Counted from the stretch's first letter, positions 8,506 to 18,832 are shown. The stretch is 64,000 nucleotides of DNA from JAGPCK01 sp041675505 (GCA_041675505.1 JBAYTR010000004.1:124001-188000); one strand, 5' to 3'. Numbers and translations are program-made. The notes: generated by a model from the sequence alone, not told the origin.

Positions 8506-10233
8506 TTATCTACTTACAACACAATTCTCCAGTACCAGCATATCCATTTGAGTTCGCAAAAAACAATTCAATGCCTCCTGCGGAGTATTCACAATAGGTT
8601 CGTTCTCATTAAATGACGTATTCAGAAGAATTGGAACTCCTGTTTTCTGCCGGAACGTTTCAATCAAAGCATAGTATCTTGGCGATACATTACGGTCAAC
8701 CGTTTGTAAGCGACCCGTACCATCCACATGTGTTACTGCGGGAATTTCCCGGTGTTTTTCGGGCTTAATAGGAAATACCTTTTCCATAAAAGGCACCTCA
8801 TCGGTTACCTCAAAATATTCGCCCACGTATTCTTTTAAAATAGATGGGGCAAAGGGTCTGAAACTTTCTCTGCGTTTAATTTTAGCGTTGAGTAAATCTT
8901 TCGCATCAGTACGCCTTGGGTCAGCAATAATCGATCTTCCGCCCAATGCTCTGGGGCCAAATTCAGCCCTGCCCTGAAACCAGCCTACGACTCCTGCATT
9001 AACTAATCTTTCAGCTACCAGTTGGTAAAGGTCTTCATCTGAATAGCGTGTGTATTCTACTTTATTTGCTTTCAGCACCTCTTCAATATTTTCATTGGTA
9101 AAGTGACTGCCTGTGTAAGCAGAATAAATCGGCTCCACCCGTGGTTTGTTAAGTACCTGATGGTAATAATACATCGCTGAACCAGCAGCAATGCCCGCAT
9201 CATGACCTGCACTGGGTATATAAATTTTTTTGAACGGAGTGTTGCGCGTTATTTTCCCGTTGGCCACTGAATTCTGTGCTACTCCTCCGGCAATACATAC
9301 TTGATCCAGTCCTGTTTTCTGGTGCAGATGAGTAAGCAGATGGAATATGGTTTCTTCCGTTACCCGTTGAACTGATGCTGCTAAATCACGGTGATGCTGG
9401 CTCAGCTCTTCTCCTTTTGCTCTCAACGGACCGAAAGTGTCTATCATCCTATCTGAAAAAATACGGTTATGAGAAGGGTCGTTGTTTTCTAGTATATGTG
9501 TTTTTACACCAAGTGTATGGTGAGTAAAGTAATCAAGGTTTAACTGAAACAAACCATCGGGTGTAGTTTGGAGAATCTTCCTCAATTGGTCTACCATAGT
9601 TGGTTTCCCGTAAGGCGCCAAACCCATTACCTTGTACTCATCTCCATAATGAGCAAATCCTAAGTATTGTGTAAATGCGGTATAAAATATCCCGATAGAA
9701 TGAGGAAATAGTACCTGTTCCATTACGTCAATGGAATCACCGTTACCTGTACCGGTCATGCAGGAAGAATAATCTCCGAATCCGTCTATAGAAAGGAGTG
9801 CAGATTGTTCAAAAGGTGATGCGAAAAAAGCACTGGCCAAATGTGCCCGATGATGCTCTATATTAAATATAATATCTCCGAAAGAACTTTTGGCTTCAGG
9901 AAAAAACTTACGAAAATCATCTTCTATTGATCCTACCTTCATGCTATTCTTGAAACGCTCTAACAACCAAGGAATGTTGGCTTTACCACTCAGAACCCTT
10001 TTCAGTTTCTTCATTTGGTGGGCCTTTGGATCTCTGCCTATGGCAATTCCATCAAGGTCATTTATTGTTATACCCGCATCTGCCAGACAAGCTTTAACAG
10101 ACAATTGGGGGAAACCGGCCCAGTGTTTAAACCGGGTAAAACGTTCTTCTTCAAAAGCACAAATAAGACGCCCATCTTTGAGTAAAGCAGCAGAAGAATC
10201 TCCGTGATAGGCGTTAAGTCCCAGTATGTACAT
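8506..10233 (-). CDS. Carbamoyltransferase, NodU/CmcH family
   Basis: Full-length (575 residues) member of the NodU/CmcH/TobZ family, which transfers a carbamoyl group from carbamoyl phosphate, through a carbamoyl-adenylate, to a hydroxyl. The N-terminal Kae1/ASKHA-like domain starts GLNAYHGDSSAALLKDG and contains EEERFTRFKH; the C-terminal carbamoyltransferase domain ends with LLNTSFNENEPIVNTP. In a polysaccharide locus its likely substrate is a sugar hydroxyl, as NodU does for Nod factors. It is followed within 2 bp by a GT2 gene. A near-consensus -7 box (TATTTTCG on the minus strand, 10255-10262) lies 21 bp upstream. Confidence 0.88.
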   Translation of the reverse strand: MYILGLNAYHGDSSAALLKDGRLICAFEEERFTRFKHWAGFPQLSVKACLADAGITINDLDGIAIGRDPKAHQMKKLKRVLSGKANIPWLLERFKNSMKVGSIEDDFRKFFPEAKSSFGDIIFNIEHHRAHLASAFFASPFEQSALLSIDGFGDYSSCMTGTGNGDSIDVMEQVLFPHSIGIFYTAFTQYLGFAHYGDEYKVMGLAPYGKPTMVDQLRKILQTTPDGLFQLNLDYFTHHTLGVKTHILENNDPSHNRIFSDRMIDTFGPLRAKGEELSQHHRDLAASVQRVTEETIFHLLTHLHQKTGLDQVCIAGGVAQNSVANGKITRNTPFKKIYIPSAGHDAGIAAGSAMYYYHQVLNKPRVEPIYSAYTGSHFTNENIEEVLKANKVEYTRYSDEDLYQLVAERLVNAGVVGWFQGRAEFGPRALGGRSIIADPRRTDAKDLLNAKIKRRESFRPFAPSILKEYVGEYFEVTDEVPFMEKVFPIKPEKHREIPAVTHVDGTGRLQTVDRNVSPRYYALIETFRQKTGVPILLNTSFNENEPIVNTPQEALNCFLRTQMDMLVLENCVVSR

Positions 10234-10360
10234 CTTTAATTAAACTAATTGATGCGAAAATAGTGTGATATACATAAGTAACAGAATCGAAACTGAACAA
10301 TTCTGCTAACGCTCAACTGACCAAAGACGTTAAGTCTGATAATCAATCCACTAATAAACT

Positions 10361-11530
10361 TTAAAGTAAAACATTTTTACCCTCAAACATAGCCAGATAG
10401 TTCTTTCGTAGTGATTTGAGATCCGTTTTAAAGTCGAAATATTTTCTAGCTCCTTCATTGAATGAAGCATATTCCTGTGAATTCATTTGAGCACACTTCT
10501 CTATTTTTTCTGTCCATAGCCTACTATCTGCAATATCAATACAGAAACCTGCAGTATATGATTCAAGGTTTGTCCATGGAGTATTTTCGGAAATAATAAC
10601 CGGGCACCCGCAACTCAATGCTTCGGCAATAGCATGTCCGTAATTCTCATGTAAAGTTGGCAAGACCATGAAATGATAAGATGCAAAATCAACCTGTTCA
10701 ACATGGGCATTCACTGCACCTTTGTAATTTACCTGAATATGTGGTGGTGAATCCATAATGAGACTACTACACTTTTGCCAATAGTTTTGATCTTCTATGG
10801 GGCCATATATATCCAATGCAACTCTATATGCTGAATTCACATCAGCCATTGCTTTTAAAACCAGTTCTAAGTTTTTAATCGGTAATATTCTGGAGTAAAA
10901 TAGTAAGCTCAGATTGCCTATTTCTTTGTCAATTACTATTGAAGATGTTTGACCTACAATAGGTATATTGGGAATGGTATAAACATCATCTGCACTTAAA
11001 AAACGTAAACCTATTGCCTCCCTTTCAGCACTATTGGTAGCATGCCAGATGACGTATTTATATAAATTTAACACTCGTAGAAACGAGAAAAATAACTCTT
11101 TTTTAAACTTCTTGACATTAACTGTAGTATTTCCAAGCATTCCTCTAGGGCACACAATAACTTTAGCCGATATCAAGCCTACCCTTTTAATTAAAACCGG
11201 GAAAAAGCTGAACCAGAAAGAGAATACCCCATTCACATAAATTACATCGGGCTGTTCTTGTTTAATAATTTGGCACACAGTAAAAAACCTCCGCAAAGTT
11301 TTACTTAAATAGTAAATTTTCACATTCAGGTTGCTATTTATTACACCTTTATCCAACAAAACACCCTTGAATGAACTTGTATCGGCTATATCCCTGTCGC
11401 CTGTAACAATTACTATGTCCAATTCATTTCCTAAATTTTGAATAAGTGCTAACACTGACGTAATGGGCCCACCTGCTTTATATGCAGGTAGAAACCAGTC
11501 TACAAAAACAAGTACTTTTACTTTATTCAC
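10361..11530 (-). CDS. Glycosyltransferase family 4
   Basis: A 389-residue GT-B enzyme. The N-terminal domain begins with VLVFVDWFLPAYKAGGPITS, the glycine-rich acceptor-side loop of GT4 enzymes; the C-terminal domain shows LLFYSRILPIKNLELVLKA and the donor-binding segment HENYGHAIAEALSCGCPVI (E-x7-E). The start is a GTG at 11530 that overlaps the asnB-like stop by 8 bp, indicating translational coupling. No ATG alternative exists near the N-terminus. Expected role: adding a hexose or deoxysugar to the repeat unit. Confidence 0.85.
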   Translation of the reverse strand: MNKVKVLVFVDWFLPAYKAGGPITSVLALIQNLGNELDIVIVTGDRDIADTSSFKGVLLDKGVINSNLNVKIYYLSKTLRRFFTVCQIIKQEQPDVIYVNGVFSFWFSFFPVLIKRVGLISAKVIVCPRGMLGNTTVNVKKFKKELFFSFLRVLNLYKYVIWHATNSAEREAIGLRFLSADDVYTIPNIPIVGQTSSIVIDKEIGNLSLLFYSRILPIKNLELVLKAMADVNSAYRVALDIYGPIEDQNYWQKCSSLIMDSPPHIQVNYKGAVNAHVEQVDFASYHFMVLPTLHENYGHAIAEALSCGCPVIISENTPWTNLESYTAGFCIDIADSRLWTEKIEKCAQMNSQEYASFNEGARKYFDFKTDLKSLRKNYLAMFEGKNVLL

Positions 11531-13394
11531 TTATGTTATTCTTTCTCAACCACTCTTCCAGCACTACTATTTGCCAAATACGAGACCAATTAATACTCCT
11601 GTCTTCTGCAATGAATTTTTTCCATAATTCTTTAATTGCACTCTCTTTGACAAAAGCTCTTAAAGCAAAGCTATTGATACGCTCTTCGCAGAAACCATGA
11701 AGTTCATTCTTCATCCAGTATTTCCAGGGGAATACAAATCCTTTTTTGCTTCTGTTGTATACTTCCTCCGGCAAAATATCCTTTGTGCTTTCTATTAAAA
11801 GATTTTTCGCATACTTACCTTTCTTCACATGATCCGGTAATCCCATTACATAACTTACCAAATTTAAGTCTAGAAAAGGTACTCTGACTTCCAGCCCGTG
11901 AACCATACTCATCTGATCAGCATCACGTAGCAACGTATCTGTCATGTATGTATTCATCTCAAAATAACTGGTCAAAGAAAGAATGTTATCCTGATTGCCG
12001 TTACGAAAACTACTTGAAACACCTTGTAGTAAATTGAAATTAAGATTAACACCTTTGAGCAAATATTCTATTTGATTATCTAAATACGTTTGTCTGCTTA
12101 ACAACAGAAAATTGTCAATATAACTTTCTCCTCCTTTAAAAGACTCAGCTAATTTCAGAAAAAAATTCTTTGATGTAAGTTGATAGGCCCCCTGAAATAG
12201 ACCTTTATAAAACGATGAAGGGAATAGTGAAAAAAATGGTTCCATTTGCTTCAACTTGTCCACTGCACTATAAACAGGGTAGCCGCAAAATATTTCATCA
12301 CCACCCAAACCGGAAAGTGCAACTTTAATACCTTGTTCCCGTGTTTTTTTAGAGATAAGATAAGTGTTTATCCCGTCTGCAGTTGGATGATCTAAGGCTT
12401 TAAGAGCATCTGGCAAGGCTTCCAATAAATCATGCGGATGAAGTTGAATAGCTCTGTGGTTTGTATTAAACTTTCGGGCAACTAAAGATGAGTAAGTACT
12501 TTCATCGAAATCTTTTTGACTAAACGTAATTGAAAATGTATTAATACGTTGTGATGAAATTTTACTCATAAGTCCTACAACAACACTGGAATCAATTCCA
12601 CCTGAAAGAAATGCTCCCACCTCAACATCTGCAACCATTTGTTGCTCCATACTTTTTTCAAGCAAACTCCTAACCTCTTTTGCAGCAGAATGCCTTGTAA
12701 TATCCGAATTCGCCTTTGTGTGTTGCAAAGTAAAATATCTGTTTTCTTTTATCTGTTTCCCATCAATTTCAACGTAGGTTCCTGGTTCTAACACATGAAC
12801 ATTTTGCAGAATTGTACGAGGCGCATGTACACGTTGATACCTGAAAAAATCAACCAAGCTAACTTGATCAACTTTAGGCTTAAATAATTGTGTAGCTAAA
12901 ATACCCTTAATTTCAGAGGAAAAAATAAAAGCTTCATTTGTAGTAGAATAATAAACGGGTTTTACACCCAAATGGTCACGTGTTAAAAACAGTTTCTGCT
13001 CCACGGTATCCCAAATGGCAAATGCAAAAATGCCCTGTAAGTGCTCAACTACATTTGGTCCATATTTAATGAAACCGGCTAAAATTACTTCAGTGTCGCT
13101 TAGAGTTTTAAAATCGTAAAAAGAGCTGAAATATTTTCTAAGTTGAATGTAATTATATATCTCACCATTAAAAACTATTGTGTATCTGCTATCAATAGTA
13201 GACATAGGTTGATGACCGGCAGTAGAAGTATCAATAATGGAAAGCCTTCTATGGCCCAGAGAAATAGCTGCTTCTGTAAACACACCCTCATCATCAGGCC
13301 CTCGATGTGCTATGGCTGTATTCATGCGTTTAACAAGTGAAGTCTTGTCAAATTGACTATCTTTAAAACTCAAAATACCGTTTATACCACACAT
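11523..13394 (-). CDS. asnB: Asparagine synthase (glutamine-hydrolysing) homologue
   Basis: A 623-residue class II amidotransferase. Cys2 after the initiator Met is the glutaminase nucleophile (MCGINGILSF), RGPDDEG follows near residue 31, and the synthase domain has the PP-loop SGGIDSS at 264-270. Such enzymes make asparagine, but homologues inside O-antigen and capsule loci are thought to amidate the carboxyl of a uronic acid or related sugar; the setting between glycosyltransferases favours that reading without proving it. It sits in a chain of minus-strand genes separated by 5 bp or overlapping. Confidence 0.85.
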   Translation of the reverse strand: MCGINGILSFKDSQFDKTSLVKRMNTAIAHRGPDDEGVFTEAAISLGHRRLSIIDTSTAGHQPMSTIDSRYTIVFNGEIYNYIQLRKYFSSFYDFKTLSDTEVILAGFIKYGPNVVEHLQGIFAFAIWDTVEQKLFLTRDHLGVKPVYYSTTNEAFIFSSEIKGILATQLFKPKVDQVSLVDFFRYQRVHAPRTILQNVHVLEPGTYVEIDGKQIKENRYFTLQHTKANSDITRHSAAKEVRSLLEKSMEQQMVADVEVGAFLSGGIDSSVVVGLMSKISSQRINTFSITFSQKDFDESTYSSLVARKFNTNHRAIQLHPHDLLEALPDALKALDHPTADGINTYLISKKTREQGIKVALSGLGGDEIFCGYPVYSAVDKLKQMEPFFSLFPSSFYKGLFQGAYQLTSKNFFLKLAESFKGGESYIDNFLLLSRQTYLDNQIEYLLKGVNLNFNLLQGVSSSFRNGNQDNILSLTSYFEMNTYMTDTLLRDADQMSMVHGLEVRVPFLDLNLVSYVMGLPDHVKKGKYAKNLLIESTKDILPEEVYNRSKKGFVFPWKYWMKNELHGFCEERINSFALRAFVKESAIKELWKKFIAEDRSINWSRIWQIVVLEEWLRKNNISE

Positions 13395-13399
13395 AAATC

Positions 13400-14404
13400 C
13401 TATCTTTTACTACTTTCAAAAACCTCTATATATGTTTCCATATACTGTTGAGCTATCACTTTCTTGTCAAACCTTTTCACATTTTCAAACCCATTAGCTA
13501 TCAGTTCTTCCCTATAATCCGGATTATTTATTATTTTTAAAAATCCGTTTTTAATTTCATTCACATCAAAGGGATTCACCAAACAAGCAGCGTTTGCGGC
13601 TACTTCAGGCATAGACGTAGTGTTACCTGTAATTACACAACGACCCGTGGCGTTCGCTTCTATAATTGGCATTCCAAAACCTTCATAAGTAGAAACAAAT
13701 GAAACAATATCACAATCGCAGTAATGCTGTATAACTTCTTCTTCGTTTAAATGCTGTTCAACCAAAATATGTTGAATCTTGTAATTTTTTAGTTTAACTC
13801 TTATCTCATCCCCTACTTTACCAATTATAGTTAGTTCACAAGGGATGTCTCGAATTGCTTCCAGCAAGCGATCAATATTTTTATTCGGTGCAGTACCTAT
13901 ATGTAAAATTTTAGGTAAACTGGCATTAAAAACATGATCAACTCTTTTAAAATTATCTGATATAGAGACGTAAATTACTTTTATCTTTTCTTCGGGGCAA
14001 CTCGTATATTTCATCAACTCTTGTTTAGTAGCTTCTGAAATAGTTGTGATTAAAACCGATTTATATACTGGCATGTCAAACCAAAAGAACTTTAACAGGT
14101 AATACTTCCAGCCTGTTGCAGCAGTTAAAACATTACAATCCAAAAAGGTGATAATCGTTTTCTTCTTGTTTAAAAATGCTGCCAGAAAAGTAACATCTCC
14201 CAGAATGTGATTTACGTCTTTCTGATTTAACGCTGCTTCTACAGTATTATAAAACCTATGCAGAAATCCGGTACTTAAATATTTGCACTGCAAAACCTTT
14301 ATCTCTACAAGATTCTTTAACTCTAATCGTATTATTGAAAAGTAGATCTCAACGCTAAAGTTTCCCAAGGCTCTGGGTTTTCTGGTAAAATGTATAACTT
14401 CCAT
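13400..14404 (-). CDS. Glycosyltransferase family 4
   Basis: A 334-residue GT-B protein of the mannosyltransferase-like GT4 group. The C-terminal domain shows ILHIGTAPNKNIDRLLEAI (near 165-185), then VSTYEGFGMPIIEANATGR (about 238-257), the E-x7-E donor site, followed by CVITGNTTSMPEV. The N-terminal half is shorter than usual. It lies between the polymerase gene (17 bp upstream) and the asparagine-synthase gene (5 bp downstream), so all are in one operon. Confidence 0.85.
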   Translation of the reverse strand: MEVIHFTRKPRALGNFSVEIYFSIIRLELKNLVEIKVLQCKYLSTGFLHRFYNTVEAALNQKDVNHILGDVTFLAAFLNKKKTIITFLDCNVLTAATGWKYYLLKFFWFDMPVYKSVLITTISEATKQELMKYTSCPEEKIKVIYVSISDNFKRVDHVFNASLPKILHIGTAPNKNIDRLLEAIRDIPCELTIIGKVGDEIRVKLKNYKIQHILVEQHLNEEEVIQHYCDCDIVSFVSTYEGFGMPIIEANATGRCVITGNTTSMPEVAANAACLVNPFDVNEIKNGFLKIINNPDYREELIANGFENVKRFDKKVIAQQYMETYIEVFESSKR

Positions 14405-14421
14405 TTCTACTTCAACTTACA

Positions 14422-15738
14422 TTACCTAACTCTGAATGCTCTTTGCCATTTTACCCTGAGTGAGTGCTCCATAAGCTTCGCCATTATAAAGCACCACAGA
14501 ATAAATGTGGATGTATAAAGCAAACTCACCATTTCAAAGCTTATAAAAAAAAGTGTACTTGTAATAATAAATCTAATAACAACATTTTCTGAAAAATTGT
14601 AGGCTAACTTATCCAGTTCCCTAAAGAGCAGCATTATTAGGGGCACAAACAAAATCAACCATTTGTATGAAAAATTAAGAATAAAATCGGCATATATGTT
14701 AACTCCCCATGCCGTACTTTCATCTTCCTCACCTATTAAACCCAATCTTCTGGCTCTTTCTCTATTGTTGTATGTATTAAATGATGGCTTTTCGGCCCAC
14801 ACAACTCTGGGTATTAGCTGAAGAAATATTTCCACGTAAGACATACCATAACGATACTCCAAATACCTTTTGTTTATGCCGTTTTGTGCATATGCCAATT
14901 CCCTTCCATAGTTAATGCGTTCGGCAAAGAACATACTGGCAAAAGCTAAACGCTCTTCATATGTAAGATTTAAGGTTTTAACAAAAACTCCACCAAGGTT
15001 TTCCTTGGTTTTTTCATAGTCAAGCTTCTTAACCTGCTGAAATGGAAGTACATACATAATTCCAACTACACCAAGAATAACTACAGGAATAATTGCCTTT
15101 TTTGATTGCAGCAACAAACCTGAAACTATAGCGCCAAATGCCATAATCAACTCACTTCTCCACCAGGAAGTAACTGCAAAATACAAACCAACCAAACAAA
15201 TGAGTAGAGCCAGAAAAACAGACTCTTTCTTTTTGAAATTAAGCGTGTATATGCTTAACACCATATTGGGATAAAGAAATGACTTTAAAACAGGAAATAC
15301 TGTTCCTAATCCTGAACTGCTAATCTCTAACTGAGCAAGTTGGTAACCTGTAATGGAGAGTATAAAAAAAAGAAGTTTTACTTTATTCAGAAGTTTTTCG
15401 TCAGCATGTATAAGATCAATTTCTCCTGTGTTTTTCTCATATACACGCTTTAATAGGACTTGTAGAACCAGACTGAACACATATCCAATAATAAAGTATG
15501 GCGCTATTTCTACAAATAGCCTAATAATCATAATACCTGAAACAATTTTATCTGGACGTTCGTCAATCTGATAAAACAAATAGCAAAACGGTCCTATCCC
15601 AAGAAACAAAAGGGACATCATATTCAAACCGTTCACTCCGGAAAGAAACGAACTTCTTTTAGTAGATATGAATACACCAAATATACTTATACAAAGTATT
15701 GATAAAGAATATAATACGTATTTAACAAATATATCCAA
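14422..15738 (-). CDS. O-antigen/oligosaccharide repeat-unit polymerase-like membrane protein
   Basis: A 438-residue integral membrane protein with about ten to twelve hydrophobic segments and a soluble loop near residues 225-330, the general plan of Wzy/oligosaccharide repeat-unit polymerases, which join undecaprenyl-linked repeats at the periplasmic face. Sequence motifs are weak, so the call rests on topology, length and location opposite the flippase. The start is probably a TTG at 15738 (next in-frame Met is about residue 40, inside the second membrane segment). It is the first gene of the minus block; the 184-bp gap to the flippase should hold divergent promoters. Confidence 0.65.
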   Translation of the reverse strand: MDIFVKYVLYSLSILCISIFGVFISTKRSSFLSGVNGLNMMSLLFLGIGPFCYLFYQIDERPDKIVSGIMIIRLFVEIAPYFIIGYVFSLVLQVLLKRVYEKNTGEIDLIHADEKLLNKVKLLFFILSITGYQLAQLEISSSGLGTVFPVLKSFLYPNMVLSIYTLNFKKKESVFLALLICLVGLYFAVTSWWRSELIMAFGAIVSGLLLQSKKAIIPVVILGVVGIMYVLPFQQVKKLDYEKTKENLGGVFVKTLNLTYEERLAFASMFFAERINYGRELAYAQNGINKRYLEYRYGMSYVEIFLQLIPRVVWAEKPSFNTYNNRERARRLGLIGEEDESTAWGVNIYADFILNFSYKWLILFVPLIMLLFRELDKLAYNFSENVVIRFIITSTLFFISFEMVSLLYTSTFILWCFIMAKLMEHSLRVKWQRAFRVR

Positions 15739-15922
15739 AATATGAATTTAAGCTTGTGCAATATAAAAACTATATAGGTGAAACTATAATAATACGTACC
15801 GACAGGCAATTATTGGTTCAAAATGATACAAAAAATGAAACTCTTTACTTTATTAAGTACTTTCGTATTCGAATTTTGGGAAACTAAAAAGGGAAAAAAC
15901 AATTCAGCAGATATAAAAAAAA

Positions 15923-17389
15923 GTGTTTAAATATTTTATCAAAAATACAGGTTGGGTGCTGATTGCCAATGTTTTTACAAAATCAATAGGGTTGTTATCG
16001 ATCTCATTTTTATCAAAAATAATTTCATCTGTTGAACTTGGGCTCTACAATTCTTACTTAAACACCTCCGCTTATATCAACCAAATTGCTGATTTGGGTG
16101 CAAGCACTATTCTACAAAAAAGCAGCGCCAACTTTAAGCATGATGCAACATCTAAAGTAAAACTTGAACAAAAATTATCTGCTGCATTTTTGTTAGGCCT
16201 GATTGCCAATATTGTTTTGCTTACATCAATATTATTCAACATTGATAAATTCTCTCATATTTTATTTAACCAAAATGTTACAGATTTAACTTATTTGTTA
16301 GTCTTAATAACTATCATTCAATTCTTTTTTCAAATGCCATCCTATGTATTGATGGGTATTGGTTACTTTAAATATTATTCGATACGCAATCTGTTAACTT
16401 CTTCTGTATCATTTATAGGGACTACCGTGCTGGCTATGAGTTATGGATTAAATGGAGCTATAATGGGTTACGTGGCTGCAACAATTATTAACACCATATA
16501 CACCTGGAGAATTACGTTTATAATATTGAAAAAAGAAGGAATTAATTTCTCTATTTATACCTCTTTCGGGCACATTAAATCTTTATTGAAAGATGGATTC
16601 TGGTTCTATTTCGGAAATACACTGCTTGGGGCTATTTCAGGTTTGTTTACTATAACACTTTTTTCACAATACATTAGTGTTGAAGATTTTGGGTTTTTAA
16701 GAATTGCGGCAAGTATTAATGCAATCACAGCAATTATTCCAACGGCTTTATTACCGGTTACATTGACCATAATTTCCAGAAAATCAAATAAAGATGTTTT
16801 TCTCATAAAATCTTTTCAAATTAGGTATGTATTTAGTTCTATTTTTATCTTTACAATAGTACTATTGATGTTTATTACTCCACTTATTGAATTTCTCTTT
16901 AGTAGTGAATACAACAAAGGACTTGAATTAATATGTCCGTTAATACTCATAAACGTAATTATTCTAATGCAGGGCATATTCAGTAATTTTCTAATAGCTG
17001 AAGGTAAAATGACGTTTTTAGGCACAATATCTACTATTAGCATTATACTTCATATTGTACTATCATTCACTTTGGTTCCGTTATACGGAAACTTGGGTTA
17101 TGTAGTGGCATGGCTTATTCCACAATCAGTTTCACATATAATAACCTCCTTAAAATCACTTAGTATCAATGATTTTTATAAAAATCATAAAGAAATAAAA
17201 GTCTTTTATTTAACATTTATTCCTGCTCTTGTATTCACTATTCTGTTAACATTTTTGCCTACTGACAGTACGATAAAAACACCGGGCTATCTTGTTGTTA
17301 TCTCTTTATATTCAATGTTCTTCCTTAGATTTGTGGTATCTAAACATGAAGTTGAACTTATAAAATCAAAGTTATACTTATCAAAATGA
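15923..17389 (+). CDS. Polysaccharide flippase, Wzx/MATE-like (MOP superfamily)
   Basis: A 488-residue protein with about 14 hydrophobic segments, beginning FKYFIKNTGWVLIANVFTK, the standard N-terminus of RfbX/Wzx flippases that move undecaprenyl-linked repeat units across the inner membrane. The start is a GTG at 15923; an in-frame TAA 9 bp upstream rules out an earlier one. It opens a plus-strand operon in which the next genes overlap by 4 bp. Base composition is clearly more AT-rich than the housekeeping genes downstream, as is usual for wzx genes. Confidence 0.88.
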   Translation: MFKYFIKNTGWVLIANVFTKSIGLLSISFLSKIISSVELGLYNSYLNTSAYINQIADLGASTILQKSSANFKHDATSKVKLEQKLSAAFLLGLIANIVLLTSILFNIDKFSHILFNQNVTDLTYLLVLITIIQFFFQMPSYVLMGIGYFKYYSIRNLLTSSVSFIGTTVLAMSYGLNGAIMGYVAATIINTIYTWRITFIILKKEGINFSIYTSFGHIKSLLKDGFWFYFGNTLLGAISGLFTITLFSQYISVEDFGFLRIAASINAITAIIPTALLPVTLTIISRKSNKDVFLIKSFQIRYVFSSIFIFTIVLLMFITPLIEFLFSSEYNKGLELICPLILINVIILMQGIFSNFLIAEGKMTFLGTISTISIILHIVLSFTLVPLYGNLGYVVAWLIPQSVSHIITSLKSLSINDFYKNHKEIKVFYLTFIPALVFTILLTFLPTDSTIKTPGYLVVISLYSMFFLRFVVSKHEVELIKSKLYLSK

Positions 17390-17994
17390 TAATTAACAAA
17401 GCCATACACTACTACAGCTCATATAATATAAATGACTTTATACGAAAATGTATATATAAACTACTGCAATTAAAATCTGCGTATACAACGCGCTTTTTCA
17501 AAAAAATATATTACTTTAAAAACAGTCAAATTATTTTAGGTAGAAATGTAAGAACTGAAGGGTTTACTCCTCACATTCAAGTAGGAAATAAAACGAATAT
17601 TTACGACAACTGTATTTTTGTCATCTCAAGTCATAATGCCAAATTATCAATAGGAGTTCATTGCGTTTTGTCATACGGTGTATTAGTAGCCTGTCATGAA
17701 GAAGTAAGCATTGGCGATAACGTATTAATTGGAGAATACACGTCAATTCGGGATACAACACACAACTATAGTGACCTATCTGTACCCATGATGTTTTCAG
17801 GCGATTCATCTAAAAAAATATCTATTCATTCTGATGTATGGATTGGCAGAGGTTGCATCATACTTCCGGGTACTACAATACAAAAAGGTGCAATAATAGG
17901 GGCAAATAGTGTAGTCTCCGGGAACATAGAAAGTTATGGTATTTATGCCGGCAGCCCAGCAAGACTAATTAAAAAAAGATCTGAACAAAAATGA
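17386..17994 (+). CDS. Left-handed beta-helix acyltransferase (hexapeptide family)
   Basis: A 202-residue transferase of the LbetaH family (WcaF/maltose O-acetyltransferase group), probably acetylating a sugar of the repeat unit from acetyl-CoA. Hexapeptide repeats run from about residue 50 to 195, with DTTHNYSD near 125 containing the likely catalytic His and the terminal turn VWIGRGCIILPGTTI and IYAGSPARLIKKR. Start and stop overlap both neighbours by 4 bp (ATGA), showing tight coupling to the flippase and the FkbM methyltransferase. Confidence 0.85.
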   Translation: MIINKAIHYYSSYNINDFIRKCIYKLLQLKSAYTTRFFKKIYYFKNSQIILGRNVRTEGFTPHIQVGNKTNIYDNCIFVISSHNAKLSIGVHCVLSYGVLVACHEEVSIGDNVLIGEYTSIRDTTHNYSDLSVPMMFSGDSSKKISIHSDVWIGRGCIILPGTTIQKGAIIGANSVVSGNIESYGIYAGSPARLIKKRSEQK

Positions 17995-18818
17995 AATTCC
18001 TCATCTCACGTATTCTTAACAGACTATCTGTTCTTGAATTTTTCAATATATACTCCAACGTTACAATTAATAATGTCTCTTTTAAAATCCCTGTACTACA
18101 TTCCATTGGCTTTGGTAACAGAGGTGATACAGAACCCTGGTTAAATAAAGTCTTCGCAAAGCTGCTGGCTACTGCTGACCCTTTATTCATTGACGTTGGA
18201 GTTAACCTGGGACAAACACTGCTTAAAGTAAAATCAATAAAACCAAATATTGAGTATATTGGTATTGAGCCTAGCCCAACCTGTGTAAATTATGTAAATG
18301 CGTTAGTGAAAGCTAACAATATTCACAAAACAAATTTTATATGTGCAGGCTTATCTGACAAAATTGGTATTGATGTACTTGAAGGTTTCTCTCAAGAAGA
18401 TACAAGAAGTACAATGAAAAGCGGGACAATTTCAGGTACAGGCAAAGTTATTAAAACATTTATTCCAACAATCACACTGAATCAATTAAGTGATGTTTGC
18501 AATTTTAAAGATAAACAAATTATTATAAAAATTGATGTTGAACGATTTGAATACAATGTAATTAAAGGAGGTAAGCAAGTAATTTCAACATTTCAACCCG
18601 TAATGGTTTGTGAAGTACTCCCTGATTTAGATAATATTGATTACATTAATGAAAATGCAAAACTTTACTCACTATTGGTTGATTTGGGTTACTCTATACT
18701 GAGAATAAATTTAGATGAAACGTATACAAAAGTATCGTCATTCATAAACAGAGATAATTGGGAAATGTGTGAGTATATTTTTTTACCAGCATCTCACCAC
18801 TTTCTTAAACAAGCATAA
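17991..18818 (+). CDS. FkbM-family methyltransferase
   Basis: A 275-residue SAM-dependent O-methyltransferase of the FkbM family, expected to methylate a sugar hydroxyl. The SAM-binding loop is LFIDVGVNLGQTLLKV (about residues 64-79), preceding EYIGIEPSP, and the family's C-terminal motif is present as IIIKIDVERFEYNVIKGG (about 175-192). In most members the motif reads DVEGxE; here the Gly is Arg, which is unusual but not clearly inactivating. It overlaps the acyltransferase by 4 bp. Confidence 0.85.
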   Translation: MKFLISRILNRLSVLEFFNIYSNVTINNVSFKIPVLHSIGFGNRGDTEPWLNKVFAKLLATADPLFIDVGVNLGQTLLKVKSIKPNIEYIGIEPSPTCVNYVNALVKANNIHKTNFICAGLSDKIGIDVLEGFSQEDTRSTMKSGTISGTGKVIKTFIPTITLNQLSDVCNFKDKQIIIKIDVERFEYNVIKGGKQVISTFQPVMVCEVLPDLDNIDYINENAKLYSLLVDLGYSILRINLDETYTKVSSFINRDNWEMCEYIFLPASHHFLKQA

Positions 18819-18832
18819 TCCCGTTATTACTC

